Of a stretch of 64,000 nt of DNA, positions 48,967 to 58,981 are shown in pieces; position 1 is the first letter of the stretch, and each line of letters begins with the position of its first letter. The notes under the pieces were generated by a model. It did not search any database and had not been told where the DNA came from. It saw nothing but the letters and a program-made list of their open reading frames with translations. The translations under genes and the position numbers were made by a program. Origin of the DNA: Streptomyces kronopolitis (GTDB lineage: Bacteria; Actinomycetota; Actinomycetes; Streptomycetales; Streptomycetaceae); the NCBI RefSeq assembly GCF_014646275.1, contig NZ_BMND01000004.1, forward strand, positions 87,040 through 151,039, in the 5' to 3' direction.

Positions 48967-50793
48967 ATGGGCCACTACAAGTCGAATCTCCGCGACATCG
49001 AGTTCAACCTCTTCGAGGTCCTCGGCCGCGACAGCGTCTACGGCACCGGACCGTTCGCGGAGATGGATGTCGACACCGCCAAGAGCGTGCTGTCCGAGAT
49101 CGCCCGGCTGTCCGAGAACGAGCTGGCGGAGTCCTTCGCCGACGCCGACCGCAACCCGCCGGTCTTCGACCCGGACACCAACACCGCGCCGGTCCCGGAC
49201 ACCTTCAAGAAGAGCTACCAGGCCTACATGGACGCCGAGTGGTGGCGGCTGGGCATCCCGGAGGAGCTGGGCGGCACCACCGCGCCGCGCTCCCTCCTGT
49301 GGGGTTTCGCCGAGACCATCCTGGGCGCCAACCCGGCCGTGTGGATGTACGCGTCCGGCCCCGCCTTCGCCGGCGTGCTCTTCGACGAGGGCACCGAGGA
49401 GCAGCACCGCATAGCCCAGCTCATGGTGGACAAGCAGTGGGGCTCCACCATGGTGCTCACCGAGCCGGACGCCGGTTCGGACGTCGGCGCCGGCCGCACC
49501 AAGGCCGTGCAGCAGGCGGACGGCTCCTGGCACATCGAGGGCGTCAAGCGCTTCATCACCTCCGGTGAGCACGACATGTCCGAGAACATCGTGCACTTCG
49601 TCCTCGCCCGCCCCGAGGGTGCCGGTCCGGGCACCAAGGGCCTGTCGCTGTTCATCGTGCCGAAGTTCGACTTCGACTGGGAGAGCGGCGAGCTGGGCGA
49701 GCGCAACGGCGCCTACGCCACCAACGTCGAGCACAAGATGGGCCTGAAGGCCTCCAACACCTGCGAGATGACCTTCGGCGCCAACCACCCGGCCAAGGGC
49801 TGGCTGCTCGGCGAGAAGCACGACGGCATCCGCCAGATGTTCAAGATCATCGAGTTCGCCCGGATGATGGTCGGCACGAAGGCCATCGCCACCCTCTCCA
49901 CCGGCTACCTCAACGCGCTGGAGTACGCCAAGGAGCGCGTGCAGGGCCCGGACCTGGCGGCCTTCACCGACAAGACCGCGCCGCGCGTCACCATCACCCA
50001 CCACCCCGACGTGCGCCGCTCCCTCATGACGCAGAAGGCGTACGCCGAGGGCATGCGCGCCCTGGTGCTCTACACCGCCACGGTCCAGGACGAGATCATC
50101 GTCAAGGAGGCCGCGGGCGAGGACGCGAGCGCCGAGACCCGCCTCAACGACCTGCTCCTGCCGATCGTCAAGGGCTACGGCTCGGAGAAGTCCTACGAGC
50201 AGCTGGCGCAGTCGCTGCAGACCTTCGGCGGCTCCGGCTACCTGCAGGAGTACCCGATCGAGCAGTACATCCGGGACGCCAAGATCGACACCCTCTACGA
50301 GGGCACCACCGCGATCCAGGGCCAGGACTTCTTCTTCCGGAAGATCGTCCGCGACCAGGGCCAGGCGCTCACCGCCCTGTCGGACGAGATCAAGCAGTTC
50401 CTCGCCGGCGACACCGGTGGCGAGGAGCTGGCCGAGGCCCGCGGCGAGCTGGCCAAGGCCGCCGCCGACCTGGAGGCGATCGTCGGCACCATGCTGACCG
50501 ACCTCGCGGCGACCGAGAAGGACGTCAAGTCCATCTACAAGGTCGGGCTGAACACCACCCGCGTGCTCATGGCCTCCGGCGACGTCGTCATCGGCTACCT
50601 CCTGCTCAAGGGCGCGGCCGTGGCCGCCGGGAAGCTGGCCGGCGCCTCGGCGAAGGACAAGCCCTTCTACACCGGCAAGATCGCCGCCGCGAAGTTCTTC
50701 GCGCACCACGTCCTGCCGGGCGTCGGCCTCGAGCGCGGCCTGGCCGAGAGCGTCGACCAGTCGCTGATGGAGCTCGACGAGGCCGCGTTCTGA
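48967..50793 (+). CDS. Acyl-CoA dehydrogenase (FadE-like)
   Basis: This encodes 608 residues, long for the family. A 60-residue N-terminal extension and a C-terminal domain (about 480-600) flank the core. Motifs are [10 protein letters not shown], then [35 protein letters not shown]; the Glu in YEGT is the likely catalytic base. It uses FAD to oxidise acyl-CoA in fatty-acid breakdown. The ATG has CGGAG. Upstream is a dyad TACC-N4-GGTA (48873-48884) and TAGCAT (48883-48888), which may be an operator and a -10. No FadR or TetR gene is adjacent. Confidence 0.93.
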   Translation: MGHYKSNLRDIEFNLFEVLGRDSVYGTGPFAEMDVDTAKSVLSEIARLSENELAESFADADRNPPVFDPDTNTAPVPDTFKKSYQAYMDAEWWRLGIPEELGGTTAPRSLLWGFAETILGANPAVWMYASGPAFAGVLFDEGTEEQHRIAQLMVDKQWGSTMVLTEPDAGSDVGAGRTKAVQQADGSWHIEGVKRFITSGEHDMSENIVHFVLARPEGAGPGTKGLSLFIVPKFDFDWESGELGERNGAYATNVEHKMGLKASNTCEMTFGANHPAKGWLLGEKHDGIRQMFKIIEFARMMVGTKAIATLSTGYLNALEYAKERVQGPDLAAFTDKTAPRVTITHHPDVRRSLMTQKAYAEGMRALVLYTATVQDEIIVKEAAGEDASAETRLNDLLLPIVKGYGSEKSYEQLAQSLQTFGGSGYLQEYPIEQYIRDAKIDTLYEGTTAIQGQDFFFRKIVRDQGQALTALSDEIKQFLAGDTGGEELAEARGELAKAAADLEAIVGTMLTDLAATEKDVKSIYKVGLNTTRVLMASGDVVIGYLLLKGAAVAAGKLAGASAKDKPFYTGKIAAAKFFAHHVLPGVGLERGLAESVDQSLMELDEAAF

Positions 50794-50852
50794 GCACGCC
50801 GCCCGCAGCCCGCTGCGGCGTCCTCACCGGTCCCTGACCGACCGCACCGACC

Positions 50853-50894
50853 GACGCGGCCCGTCTCTCTTCCCCCGGAGAGGCGGGCCGCGTC
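50853..50894 (+). terminator. Strong hairpin after acyl-CoA dehydrogenase gene
   Basis: A 17-bp stem (50853-50869 with 50878-50894, one G-T wobble) encloses an 8-nt loop. It is the most stable hairpin I see in the window. The rest of this roughly 310-bp gap up to the M18 gene shows no gene. Confidence 0.8.
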
Positions 50895-51106
50895 ATCTGC
50901 GGCCGGCGCCGCCCGCGCCGGTGCGCCGCCCGTCCGCCCGTCCGCCCGGCGAGCGGGACGGACACCCCGACGAGCGGGACGGAAACACGGAATTGCCGCT
51001 TCCCTTACGGACTTCGCTCCGGCGCACCCGAATCGTGGCCGGAAGGCAACGGAGTCACGAGGCATGCGCACGAGGAATGCCGGGTCGGGATCCTTATGCT
51101 GAATCC

Positions 51107-52402
51107 ATGACCAACTCCGCCCGCTTCGATCGCGGCCACACCGACGACCTCATGTCCTTCCTCGCCGCCAGCCCGTCCCCCTACCACGCGGTGGCGAATG
51201 CGGCGGAGCGGCTGGAGAAGGCCGGTTTCCACCAGGTCGCCGAGGTCGACGAGTGGGACGGCACGAGCGGCGGGAAGTATGTGCTGCGCGGCGGGGCGAT
51301 CATCGCCTGGTACGTGCCCGAGGGCGCGAGCGCGTCGACGCCGTACCGAATTGTCGGGGCTCACACCGACTCTCCCAATCTGCGGGTGAAGCCGATTCCG
51401 GACACCGGCTCCCGCGGCTGGCGGCAGATCGCCGTCGAGATCTACGGCGGCACCCTGCTCAACACCTGGCTCGACCGCGATCTGGGGCTCAGCGGGCGGG
51501 TGACGCTGGCGGACGGCAGCCACCGGCTGGTGCACGTCGACCGGGCGCTGCTGCGCGTGCCGCAACTGGCCGTGCATCTGGACCGCTCGGTGAACTCCGA
51601 CGGCCTCAAGCTCGACAAGCAGCGCCACATGACGCCGATCTGGGGCCTGGGGACGGTGGCCGAGGGCGATCTGATCGCCTTCGTCGCCGAGGAGACCGGC
51701 GTCCCGGCCGGCGACATCAAGGGCTGGGACCTGATGGTGCACAGCATCGAGGCCCCCGCCTATCTGGGCCGCGACCGGGAGCTGCTGGCCGGTCCGCGGA
51801 TGGACAACCTGCTGTCCGTGCACGCCGGTACGGCCGCCCTGGCCGCCGCCGCGACCAGAGGCGGCGCGCTACCGGCCATCCCGGTGCTGGCCGCCTTCGA
51901 CCACGAGGAGAACGGCAGCCAGTCCGACACCGGTGCCGACGGCCCGCTGCTCGGCACGGTGCTGGAGCGCTCGGTCTTCGCCCGCGGCGGCTCGTACGAG
52001 GACCGGGCCCGGGCCTTCGCCGGCACCCTGTGCCTGTCCTCCGACACCGGGCACGCCGTCCACCCCAACTACAGCGAGCGGCACGAGCCGGGGCACCACC
52101 CGATGCCCAACGGAGGGCCGATCCTCAAGGTCAACGTCAACCAGCGCTACGCGACGGACGGCAGCGGACGGGCCGTCTTCGCGGCGGCCTGCGAGCGGGC
52201 CGGGGTCCCGTGGCAGAGCTTCGTCTCCAACAACTCGATGCCGTGCGGGACCACCATCGGGCCGATCACCGCGGCCCGGCACGGCATCTCGACGGTCGAC
52301 ATCGGAGTGGCGATCCTTTCCATGCACTCGGCGCGTGAGCTGTGCGGTGCCGAAGACCCGTACCTGCTGGCGAACGCCCTGACGGCCTTCCTGGAGGGCT
52401 GA
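51107..52402 (+). CDS. M18 family aminopeptidase (aspartyl type)
   Basis: This encodes 431 residues. M18 features are GAHTDSPNLRVKP (metal His/Asp), DHEENGS (catalytic/bridging Glu), SSDTGHAVHPNY and a final SMHSARE. The enzyme removes N-terminal acidic residues from peptides in the cytosol, with two metals. There is no ribosome site; TATGCT (51095-51100) ends 6 nt upstream, suggesting leaderless translation. The SARP gene starts 2 nt after its stop, with its own GGAGGG inside this gene. Confidence 0.92.
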   Translation: MTNSARFDRGHTDDLMSFLAASPSPYHAVANAAERLEKAGFHQVAEVDEWDGTSGGKYVLRGGAIIAWYVPEGASASTPYRIVGAHTDSPNLRVKPIPDTGSRGWRQIAVEIYGGTLLNTWLDRDLGLSGRVTLADGSHRLVHVDRALLRVPQLAVHLDRSVNSDGLKLDKQRHMTPIWGLGTVAEGDLIAFVAEETGVPAGDIKGWDLMVHSIEAPAYLGRDRELLAGPRMDNLLSVHAGTAALAAAATRGGALPAIPVLAAFDHEENGSQSDTGADGPLLGTVLERSVFARGGSYEDRARAFAGTLCLSSDTGHAVHPNYSERHEPGHHPMPNGGPILKVNVNQRYATDGSGRAVFAAACERAGVPWQSFVSNNSMPCGTTIGPITAARHGISTVDIGVAILSMHSARELCGAEDPYLLANALTAFLEG

Positions 52403-52403
52403 G

Positions 52404-54413
52404 TTGGACTTCTCCCTGCTCGGCCCCATCGCCGTGACGACCGGCTCCGCGGAGCTGTCGCTCGGGCCCGCCAAACGGCGCAGCGTGCTCGCACTGCTGC
52501 TGCTCCAGCCCAACACCACCGTTCCCCTGGAGCAGTTGATCGACTCCCTGTGGGAGGACGAGCCGCCGGAGCATGCCCGCACGGTCGTCCAGGGGCACGT
52601 CTCACGGCTGCGCGCCACGCTCGCCGAGGGCGGCGCGGAGGCGTACGGCGTCGAACTGACCACGCACGGCTCCGCCTATCTGCTGCGGCTGCCGGAGGAG
52701 CTGATCGACGCCCACCGGTTCGGTGAGCTGGTGACCCTGGCCCGGCCCGAGGCCGCGCCGGCCGACGCCGTCCCCCTGCTGCGCGAGGCGCTGGGGCTGT
52801 GGCGGGGCCCCGCGCTGACCGGCACGGTCACCAGCCCGCCGTTCGCGGCCGCCGCGCACGCGCTGGAGGAGCGCCGGCTGACGGCCGTGGAGGCGCTCGG
52901 GCGGGCGTACGGCGCGCTCGGCGAGCACGAGCAGGCGGCCGCGATCCTCTACTCCGCCGCCGTCAACCACCCGTTGCGCGAAGGCCTGATCGCCGGGCTG
53001 ATGCGGGCGCTGTTCCGTACCGGGCGGCAGTCCGACGCGCTGGAGTGGTTCCACCGCACCCGGCGGCTGCTCAGCGAGGAGCTGGGCGTCGACCCCGGCG
53101 AGCGGCTGCGCGGCGCCTACGAGGAGATCCTGCGGGCGGAGGCGGTCGGCAAGGTGCGCAAGGCCGCGGCCCCGCCCTCGGGCGGAGCGGGCGCTTCCGC
53201 TGCCGGGCCCGCCGGTGGGCCTCGTGCCGCGACGGACGGCGGGGCGCGTCCCGCCGCGGCGGAGCCGCCGTCCGCGGCCGCCGGGGAGACCGGCGCACCG
53301 GCGCCCGGCGGTGCCCGGACCGGCGCCGCGAACGGGCCGGGTCAGCGGGCCGGTGCCGCGCCCCGGCTGCTGCCCCGTCCCCCCGCCCGCTTCCTGGGTC
53401 GGGAGCACCAACTCACGGCACTGACGCAGGTGTTGACCGACCGCACGACCGGCGAGAGCCCGCTCGCGGTGGTGGCGGGCCCGGCCGGCGTCGGCAAGAC
53501 GGCCTGCGCCGTGCAGTGGGCGCATCTGCACGCCGGGTCCTTCCCCGACGGCCAGCTCTTCGCCGACCTGCGCGGCTTCGGCGAGGGCGACGAGGCGCCG
53601 CCGGCCGAGATCCTGCGCGACTTCCTGCTGGCGCTGGGCACCCCGCCGGAGCGGGTGCCCCGCTCCGCCGAGGCCGCCTCGGCGGAGTTCCGCTCGCTGG
53701 TCGCCGAGCGCCGGCTGCTGGTCGTCCTCGACAACGCGCGCAGCTCGGCGCAGGTACGCCCGCTGCTGCCCGGCGGCCCGCACTGCGCCACGGTCGTCAC
53801 CAGCCGCAGCCGGCTCGACGGGCTGGTCGCCACCGACTGGGCCCGGCCGGTCGGCCTCCAGGCGCTCGGCCACGAGGAGGGCGCGGCGCTGCTCGGCGCG
53901 ATGCTCGGCCCGGACCGGGTCGCCGAGGACCCGGCCGCCGCGCGCGAACTGGTCGACCTGTGCGACGGACTGCCGCTGGCGCTGCGGGCCGCGGCCGCCC
54001 AGCTGACCGCCCGGCCGCGCTGGCGGCTGGCCCGGCTGGCCGCCGCGCTGCACGACGAACGGCGGCGGCTGGCGCTGCTGTCGGCGGAAGACACCGGCGT
54101 CGCGGCGGCGCTGCGGATGTCCGTGGCCCGGCTGTCGGCGGACGACGCCCGGCTGCTCAGCGCGCTCGCGACGACCTCGGACGGACACCTCAACGCCTCG
54201 GCTGCCGCGGCGCTCGCCGGGTACGACCAGGAGCGCACCCAGGACGGCCTGGACCGGCTCGCGGAGATGCATCTGGTGGACGAGGAGGCCACCGACGTCT
54301 ACACCATCAGCACGCTGACGCAGCTGTTCGCCCGGGACACCCGGGGGGAGAGCGGCGAGAGCGGGGAGGCGGGCCCGAGCGGTACGGGTGACGGGGGCGC
54401 CAAGAGCGGCTGA
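52404..54413 (+). CDS. SARP-family regulator with NB-ARC domain (AfsR-like)
   Basis: This encodes 669 residues from a TTG with GGAGGG 5 nt upstream. An N-terminal OmpR-like winged helix (about 1-90) and a bacterial transcriptional activator domain (95-245) are followed by an Ala/Pro-rich linker (about 250-325). The NB-ARC ATPase then follows (from about 340: P-loop AGPAGVGKT at about 357-365, LVVLDN Walker B). There is no C-terminal TPR, so it is shorter than AfsR. Such regulators activate secondary-metabolite and development genes by binding 11-bp-spaced heptamers; one such site lies just downstream. Confidence 0.9.
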   Translation: MDFSLLGPIAVTTGSAELSLGPAKRRSVLALLLLQPNTTVPLEQLIDSLWEDEPPEHARTVVQGHVSRLRATLAEGGAEAYGVELTTHGSAYLLRLPEELIDAHRFGELVTLARPEAAPADAVPLLREALGLWRGPALTGTVTSPPFAAAAHALEERRLTAVEALGRAYGALGEHEQAAAILYSAAVNHPLREGLIAGLMRALFRTGRQSDALEWFHRTRRLLSEELGVDPGERLRGAYEEILRAEAVGKVRKAAAPPSGGAGASAAGPAGGPRAATDGGARPAAAEPPSAAAGETGAPAPGGARTGAANGPGQRAGAAPRLLPRPPARFLGREHQLTALTQVLTDRTTGESPLAVVAGPAGVGKTACAVQWAHLHAGSFPDGQLFADLRGFGEGDEAPPAEILRDFLLALGTPPERVPRSAEAASAEFRSLVAERRLLVVLDNARSSAQVRPLLPGGPHCATVVTSRSRLDGLVATDWARPVGLQALGHEEGAALLGAMLGPDRVAEDPAAARELVDLCDGLPLALRAAAAQLTARPRWRLARLAAALHDERRRLALLSAEDTGVAAALRMSVARLSADDARLLSALATTSDGHLNASAAAALAGYDQERTQDGLDRLAEMHLVDEEATDVYTISTLTQLFARDTRGESGESGEAGPSGTGDGGAKSG

Positions 54414-54441
54414 GCCGTGCCCGGGCCCGTCCCGCGCGCGG

Positions 54442-54470
54442 ACGTTAGGCGCACGTTAGTGGCACGCCAG
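54442..54470 (+). promoter_or_regulatory. Candidate SARP binding repeats
   Basis: ACGTTAG occurs at 54442-54448 and 54453-54459, and a degenerate copy ACGCCAG at 54464-54470. The copies are spaced exactly 11 bp. Known SARP sites are heptamer direct repeats with 4-bp gaps, placed upstream of a -10. They lie between the SARP gene and the DUF4232 lipoprotein gene. The -10 itself is not clear (CACTCT at 54481 is possible). Confidence 0.55.
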
Positions 54471-54570
54471 CGGCCGGCGGCACTCTGGTGCCCAGGCCGC
54501 GGGGGAGCACCCGGCCGGACACAGGGCGCACCGCGGACACGGTGCGGGCCACCGACCGGGGGAGACCGAC

Positions 54571-55377
54571 ATGGACAGCCGCACCCGATCCGGGACCGTC
54601 TCCTCCGGGACCGCCACCGGTGGCCCGGCCCGGGGGCCCACCGGCCGCAGCCGCGCGGTGCGCCGGGCCGAGGCCGGGCTGACCGCCGCCGCCGCGCTCG
54701 GCCTCACCGCCTGCGGCGGCCAGGACAACCCGCTCCAGACCAGCGCCGCCAAGCCGTTCCACCCGCGGCCGCAGGAGGCCGTCCCGGTGGCCCGGCAGGG
54801 CGGCGCCGCGGTGGCGGGCGGCCTGCAGACCGACAGCGGCCGGGAGGAGCGGACCGCTTCGGGGCAGGCCGGCGGCGCCCCGGCAGCGGGCGCGACCGTC
54901 CGCACACCCGACACCCGCGGCACCGGCCGCGGCGGCAACACCGGTGCCGGACACACCACCTGCGACGCCGCGAAGGTCCGCCTCGCGGCCACCGTGCTGA
55001 CCCGGCCGGTCAACCATCTGCTGCTGACCGCCACCAACATCTCCGGCGCCCCCTGCGACCTCCACTTCTCCCCGGACCTGCGCTTCGACGACGCCCCGTC
55101 GCCGCTGCCCGCGCTGCCGGCCAGCAAGCCGCAGGCCGTGGTCACCCTCGCCCCCGGCGCGTCCGGCTACGCGGGCGTGCTGACCTCGTCCGCCGACGGT
55201 TCCGGCCGCCACGGCCGCATGCGGACCGCACTGTCCGTCAGCCTCCCCGGCCGCGACGGCAAGGGCAGCATCGGCGGCCCGGCGGCCGTGGAGCTGCCCG
55301 GCGGCGCGGCCTACGTCGACGACAGCGCCTGGGTGACGTACTGGCGCACGGACGTGAGCGAGGCGACGGCCTGGTGA
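54571..55377 (+). CDS. DUF4232 lipoprotein
   Basis: This encodes 268 residues. A long N-terminal part with lipobox ALGLTAC (Cys48) is unusual in its 30 residues of basic/Gly leader before the hydrophobic core. The mature part has a disordered stretch (about 50-125) and a DUF4232 domain (about 130-265, TCDAAKVRLAATV, LLLTATNISGAPCDLHF). DUF4232 is a secreted actinobacterial beta-domain of unknown function, typical in pairs. The ATG follows GGGGGAG. It is next to the SARP gene and its repeats, so it may be its target. Confidence 0.85.
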   Translation: MDSRTRSGTVSSGTATGGPARGPTGRSRAVRRAEAGLTAAAALGLTACGGQDNPLQTSAAKPFHPRPQEAVPVARQGGAAVAGGLQTDSGREERTASGQAGGAPAAGATVRTPDTRGTGRGGNTGAGHTTCDAAKVRLAATVLTRPVNHLLLTATNISGAPCDLHFSPDLRFDDAPSPLPALPASKPQAVVTLAPGASGYAGVLTSSADGSGRHGRMRTALSVSLPGRDGKGSIGGPAAVELPGGAAYVDDSAWVTYWRTDVSEATAW

Positions 55378-55421
55378 GCCACCGTTGAGGAACCTCCTCC
55401 GGTGAGCCACCCCCCTGAACT

Positions 55422-55453
55422 CAGGGCGCCCGCATCCCCCAGCGGGCGCCCTG
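55422..55453 (+). terminator. Perfect 12-bp hairpin after DUF4232 gene
   Basis: CAGGGCGCCCGC pairs perfectly with GCGGGCGCCCTG around an 8-nt loop. It follows the DUF4232 gene by 45 bp, and no T-run is present. Confidence 0.8.
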
Positions 55454-55661
55454 TGCCGCGTCCGGGGCCCTCCTGTCCCCTCCGTCTCCTCTCCCCGAGA
55501 CCTCCGCACCGCCGCGACGCCCCATCTGACCTGCTATGGCGCCAGATCGCCCGGGCGGCCGGCGCACCTGCCCTGGCGCATCCGGCGGCTATCGATATCG
55601 TGGCCGTGCCATGACAGACGCGCCTCGCTGACACCGCGGCACTCCACGGGGGGACCCACCC

Positions 55662-56354
55662 ATGACCGCACGCCGTTCCCGCCCTCGCTCCGCCGCGTAT
55701 GCCGCGCTGGCGCTCGGACTGGCCGGCTCGCTCGCGCTGACCGGCTGCAACAGCCACTCGTCGAAGCGGTCGAAGACGTCGAAGAAGTCCTCCTCGTCGT
55801 CCTCGTCCTGGTCGTCCGCCAAGAGCAAGTCGTCGTCCAAGAGCAAGAAGCGCAGGATCATCGGCGGTGGCGCGGCCGGAGTGGGCGCGGGGACGGCGGC
55901 CTCGCACCGGGTGCCCGACTGCTACCCGAGCACCTACAAGGTGACGTTCTCCCAGCAGACCGGCCCCGGCAGCCATGTCACGGTGCAGTTCAAGAACACC
56001 ACCGCCCGCGGCTGCAAGCTGTACAACGCCCCCCTGCTGCGCTTCGACCACGCCAAGTCCGCGCTGCCGCTGCTGCAGGGCACGCCCGGTCACCTCAGCG
56101 GCACCCGCCTGACGGTGCCCGCTCACGGCTACGCCTACGCGGTCATCCCCACCGACACCGCGGCCGCCAAGGGCACCGCCCGGAAGTCGGTGACCATCGA
56201 CTTCATGGGTGTCTCGGCAAGCTCCGTCACCCACGGCCCGGTGACCGTCGACTTCGCCGAGAAGCGGCTGCACCTCTCCGTCGGCAGGACCAAGGTCACC
56301 AACTGGACGTCGAGCGTCCACGGCGCCGAGCTGGCGGCGGGCGTCGGGAAGTAG
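55662..56354 (+). CDS. DUF4232 lipoprotein with Ser/Lys-rich linker
   Basis: This encodes 230 residues. The lipobox LTGC places Cys29. A remarkable Ser/Lys-rich stretch follows (about 31-65). After a short Gly-rich hinge comes a DUF4232-like domain (about 85-228) with CYPSTYKVTFSQQTGPGSH and a second Cys in RGCKLYNAP, typical of this domain's conserved disulfide. The Ser/Lys segment may bind to anionic cell-wall polymers. The ATG follows a GGGGGGA site. It is a probable paralogue of the preceding DUF4232 gene. Confidence 0.84.
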   Translation: MTARRSRPRSAAYAALALGLAGSLALTGCNSHSSKRSKTSKKSSSSSSSWSSAKSKSSSKSKKRRIIGGGAAGVGAGTAASHRVPDCYPSTYKVTFSQQTGPGSHVTVQFKNTTARGCKLYNAPLLRFDHAKSALPLLQGTPGHLSGTRLTVPAHGYAYAVIPTDTAAAKGTARKSVTIDFMGVSASSVTHGPVTVDFAEKRLHLSVGRTKVTNWTSSVHGAELAAGVGK

Positions 56355-56427
56355 CCGCCCGCGACGGGCGGCGGCACCGCGGCCGGGCGGCCGTCCGGAC
56401 CCGCGCCCGGCCCGGACGGCCCCGCGG

Positions 56428-58236
56428 CTACTCCGCGTCCAGCCCCGCGAGGACCAGCCCCAGCCGGGCCGCCCCGCCCTCGGAGACCTCCACCGGAACT
56501 CCCCAGTCCTGCTGGTGCACATGGCAGGCCGGGTACTCGATGTCCGGGGCGTCATCGCAGGACGCGGCCATCGCCGAGACGTGCAGCACCCCCTCGGTCA
56601 CACCGTCCGCGAGCACCAGGTCCCGGGCGAGGTCGGTACCCGCGCCCGCACCCTCGGCGAGCAACTCCGGCGGGGTCGCGCTGACCAGCAGCCGCGTCGA
56701 CGGGCCGTAGCGGGTGTCGAGCTTCTGGCCCGCGGGAGCCTGGAAGACCACCTCCAGCCGCAGCGCCCCCGGGGCGACCGGGGTCGCCGCGCGCCGGGTG
56801 TGGTGCGCCACCGCCTCGACCCGGACCGCCTCCTCGGGCAGCCGCAGCCGGGTCAGCCGGTGCCGGGCCGACTCCACGACCACGATGTCGTCGCCGGCCA
56901 GCACCGCGGCGGACGGCTCCCGCAGATCCGTCGCCAGCGTCGTCACCTCACCGCTCGCGGGGTCGTAGCGGCGCAGCGCGTGGTTGTAGGTGTCCGCGAC
57001 GGCCACCGAGCCGTCGGGCAGCGCGGTCACGCCCAGCGGATGCTGCAACAGCGCCTGCCCCGCGGGGCCGTCGCGGTGCCCGAAGTCGAAGAGGCCGGTG
57101 CCGGCGGCGGTGCGGACGACATAGCCGTCGCCCGATTCGTCGGGCTCCACCCAGCGGACCGCGCTGGTCTCCGAGTCGGCGACCCACAGCCGCTCGCCGG
57201 ACGCCGCGAGCCCGGACGGCTGGGCGAACCAGGCCTCCGCGGCCGGGCCGTCCACCAGTCCCTCGTTGGTCGTGCCGGCCGCGACCTCGACCGTGCCGGT
57301 GGCCGGGTCGTAGGTCCACAGCTGGTGCACCCCGGCCATCGCGATCCACAGCCGGTCCCGCCACCAGGCGAGGTCCCACGGCGAGGAGAGCGCCACCTCA
57401 CGGGCCGGGCCCGAGGTCGGCGAGCCCTGCCACCACTGCGTGCCGGTGCCGGCCACCGTCTCCAGCGTGCCGCTCTCGGGGTCGAGGACGCGCAGGGCGT
57501 GGTTGACGGTGTCCGCCACGGCCACCCTGCCGTCGGGCAGCAGCGCCAGGCCCTGCGGCTCGTTGAAGGAGTCCGGGGTCAGCCCGCGCTCACCGGAGCC
57601 GATCCGGCGCAGCACCTGCTCGCCGTCGGCCGCCAGCTCCACCAGCTGATGGCGGGTGGTGTCCGACACCAGGAAGCCGCCGTGCGGCAGCCGGACCGCC
57701 TTGCCGGGGAAGCGCAGATCGGTGGCGACCGGCTCCGGCGGCACATAGGGGCCGTCGCCGCGGCGCAGCGTGCCCTTGGCCGTGTGCGCCGCCTCCAGCT
57801 CCTCGACCAGCTTCTCGATGGCGTGCGCATGGCCCTCGCCGGCGTGCTGGGCGACGACATAGCCCTCGGGGTCGATCACCACGAGCGTGGGCCAGGCCCG
57901 CACCGCGTACTGCTTCCAGGTGGCCAGCTCGGGGTCGTCGAGGACCGGGTGCTCCACCTCGTAGCGCTCGACGGCGTCCACGACCGCCTGGTGCTCGGCC
58001 TCGTGCACGAACTTCGGGGAGTGCACGCCGATGATCACGACCGTGTCGCGGTGCCGCTCCTCCAGCGCCCGCAGCTCGTCCAGGACATGCAGGCAGTTCA
58101 CACAGCAAAAGGTCCAGAAGTCCAGGACGACGATGCGTCCGCGCAGGTCGGAGAGGGTCAGTTCCTTGTCGCCGGTGTTCAGCCAGCCGCCCTTGCCGAT
58201 CAGCTCGGGGGCGCGGACGCGTGCACGTGAAGCCAT
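56428..58236 (-). CDS. Thioredoxin-like NHL-repeat protein
   Basis: This encodes 602 residues. The N-terminal part (about 1-145) is a thioredoxin-like/AhpC-TSA domain with the CxxC motif at Cys45 and Cys48 (TFCCVNC). The rest is a six-bladed NHL-repeat propeller (about 150-480) with repeated NHALR and DG-V-VAD patterns, and a C-terminal beta domain. Proteins of this build are common in Streptomyces as redox or scaffold proteins of unknown substrate. TTGAAT (58243-58248) ends 6 nt before the ATG, with no ribosome site. Confidence 0.9.
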   Translation of the reverse strand: MASRARVRAPELIGKGGWLNTGDKELTLSDLRGRIVVLDFWTFCCVNCLHVLDELRALEERHRDTVVIIGVHSPKFVHEAEHQAVVDAVERYEVEHPVLDDPELATWKQYAVRAWPTLVVIDPEGYVVAQHAGEGHAHAIEKLVEELEAAHTAKGTLRRGDGPYVPPEPVATDLRFPGKAVRLPHGGFLVSDTTRHQLVELAADGEQVLRRIGSGERGLTPDSFNEPQGLALLPDGRVAVADTVNHALRVLDPESGTLETVAGTGTQWWQGSPTSGPAREVALSSPWDLAWWRDRLWIAMAGVHQLWTYDPATGTVEVAAGTTNEGLVDGPAAEAWFAQPSGLAASGERLWVADSETSAVRWVEPDESGDGYVVRTAAGTGLFDFGHRDGPAGQALLQHPLGVTALPDGSVAVADTYNHALRRYDPASGEVTTLATDLREPSAAVLAGDDIVVVESARHRLTRLRLPEEAVRVEAVAHHTRRAATPVAPGALRLEVVFQAPAGQKLDTRYGPSTRLLVSATPPELLAEGAGAGTDLARDLVLADGVTEGVLHVSAMAASCDDAPDIEYPACHVHQQDWGVPVEVSEGGAARLGLVLAGLDAE

Positions 58237-58300
58237 GACGCCATTCAACGTCACTCCGGTGCGTGCGCATTCCGCAGGGCCCGCAGGGAACACGTCACCC

Positions 58301-58831
58301 ATGCTGCAATCTCCCGGGGAGCCGGCCCCGCATTCGCGCAAGTACCTGGTCCGCGACCGCATCTTCGGCATCGGTGACGACTACTGGATCGAGGACGAGC
58401 ACGGGCGGCACGCCTTCCTCGTCGACGGCAAGGCGCTACGGCTGCGGGAGACCTTCGAGCTGAAGGACCCCGAGCGGCGGGTGCTGATCACCATCCGCAA
58501 GAAGATGCTCAGCCTGCGCGACACGATGACCATCGAGCGGGACGACCAGCCGCTGGCCACGATCAAGCGCAAGCGGCTCTCGCTGCTGCGCAACCACTAC
58601 CGCGTCGAGCTGGTGGACGGCACCGAACTCGACGTCAGCGGCAAGATCCTCGACCGGGAGTTCGCGGTCGAGTACGAGGGGGAGCTGCTCGCCGACATCT
58701 CACGGCGCTGGCTGACCGTGCGGGACACCTACGCGGTCAGCGTGGTGCGGGAGGACGCGGATCCGGCGCTGCTCATCGCCGTCGCGGTCTGTGTGATCCG
58801 GCTGGCGGAGCGGGAGCGCGGCGAGGACTGA
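58301..58831 (+). CDS. LURP-one-related (tubby-like) protein
   Basis: This encodes 176 residues. The sequence KYLVRDRIFGIGDDYWIEDEHGRHAFLVDGKALRLR is the start of the LURP-one/tubby-like barrel, followed by repeated beta-strands (RKKMLSLRDTM, RVELVDGTELDVSGKI). The family binds lipids or acts as a scaffold in plants; its bacterial role is unknown. It is divergent from the NHL gene, with about 65 bp between starts. An upstream ATG (58235) would overlap the NHL gene start, so I chose 58301. Confidence 0.84.
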   Translation: MLQSPGEPAPHSRKYLVRDRIFGIGDDYWIEDEHGRHAFLVDGKALRLRETFELKDPERRVLITIRKKMLSLRDTMTIERDDQPLATIKRKRLSLLRNHYRVELVDGTELDVSGKILDREFAVEYEGELLADISRRWLTVRDTYAVSVVREDADPALLIAVAVCVIRLAERERGED

Positions 58832-58981
58832 GAAGCGGGCGTTCCGCCCCGCGTCGCACCCCTCTGCGGCCGGGGGACATCGGCCTACGATGGTCACCCG
58901 AAAGCACTGCCGGGGTGCTCGCGCGCAGCGTAACTTAACTGCACAGACCGCAGCCCGCGTACGAACCGTCCGAGGGGTCCC

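Noticed and set aside
58235-58300. Upstream ATG for the LURP-one gene
   Set aside because: It would overlap the divergent NHL gene start, and the extra residues are not family-like.
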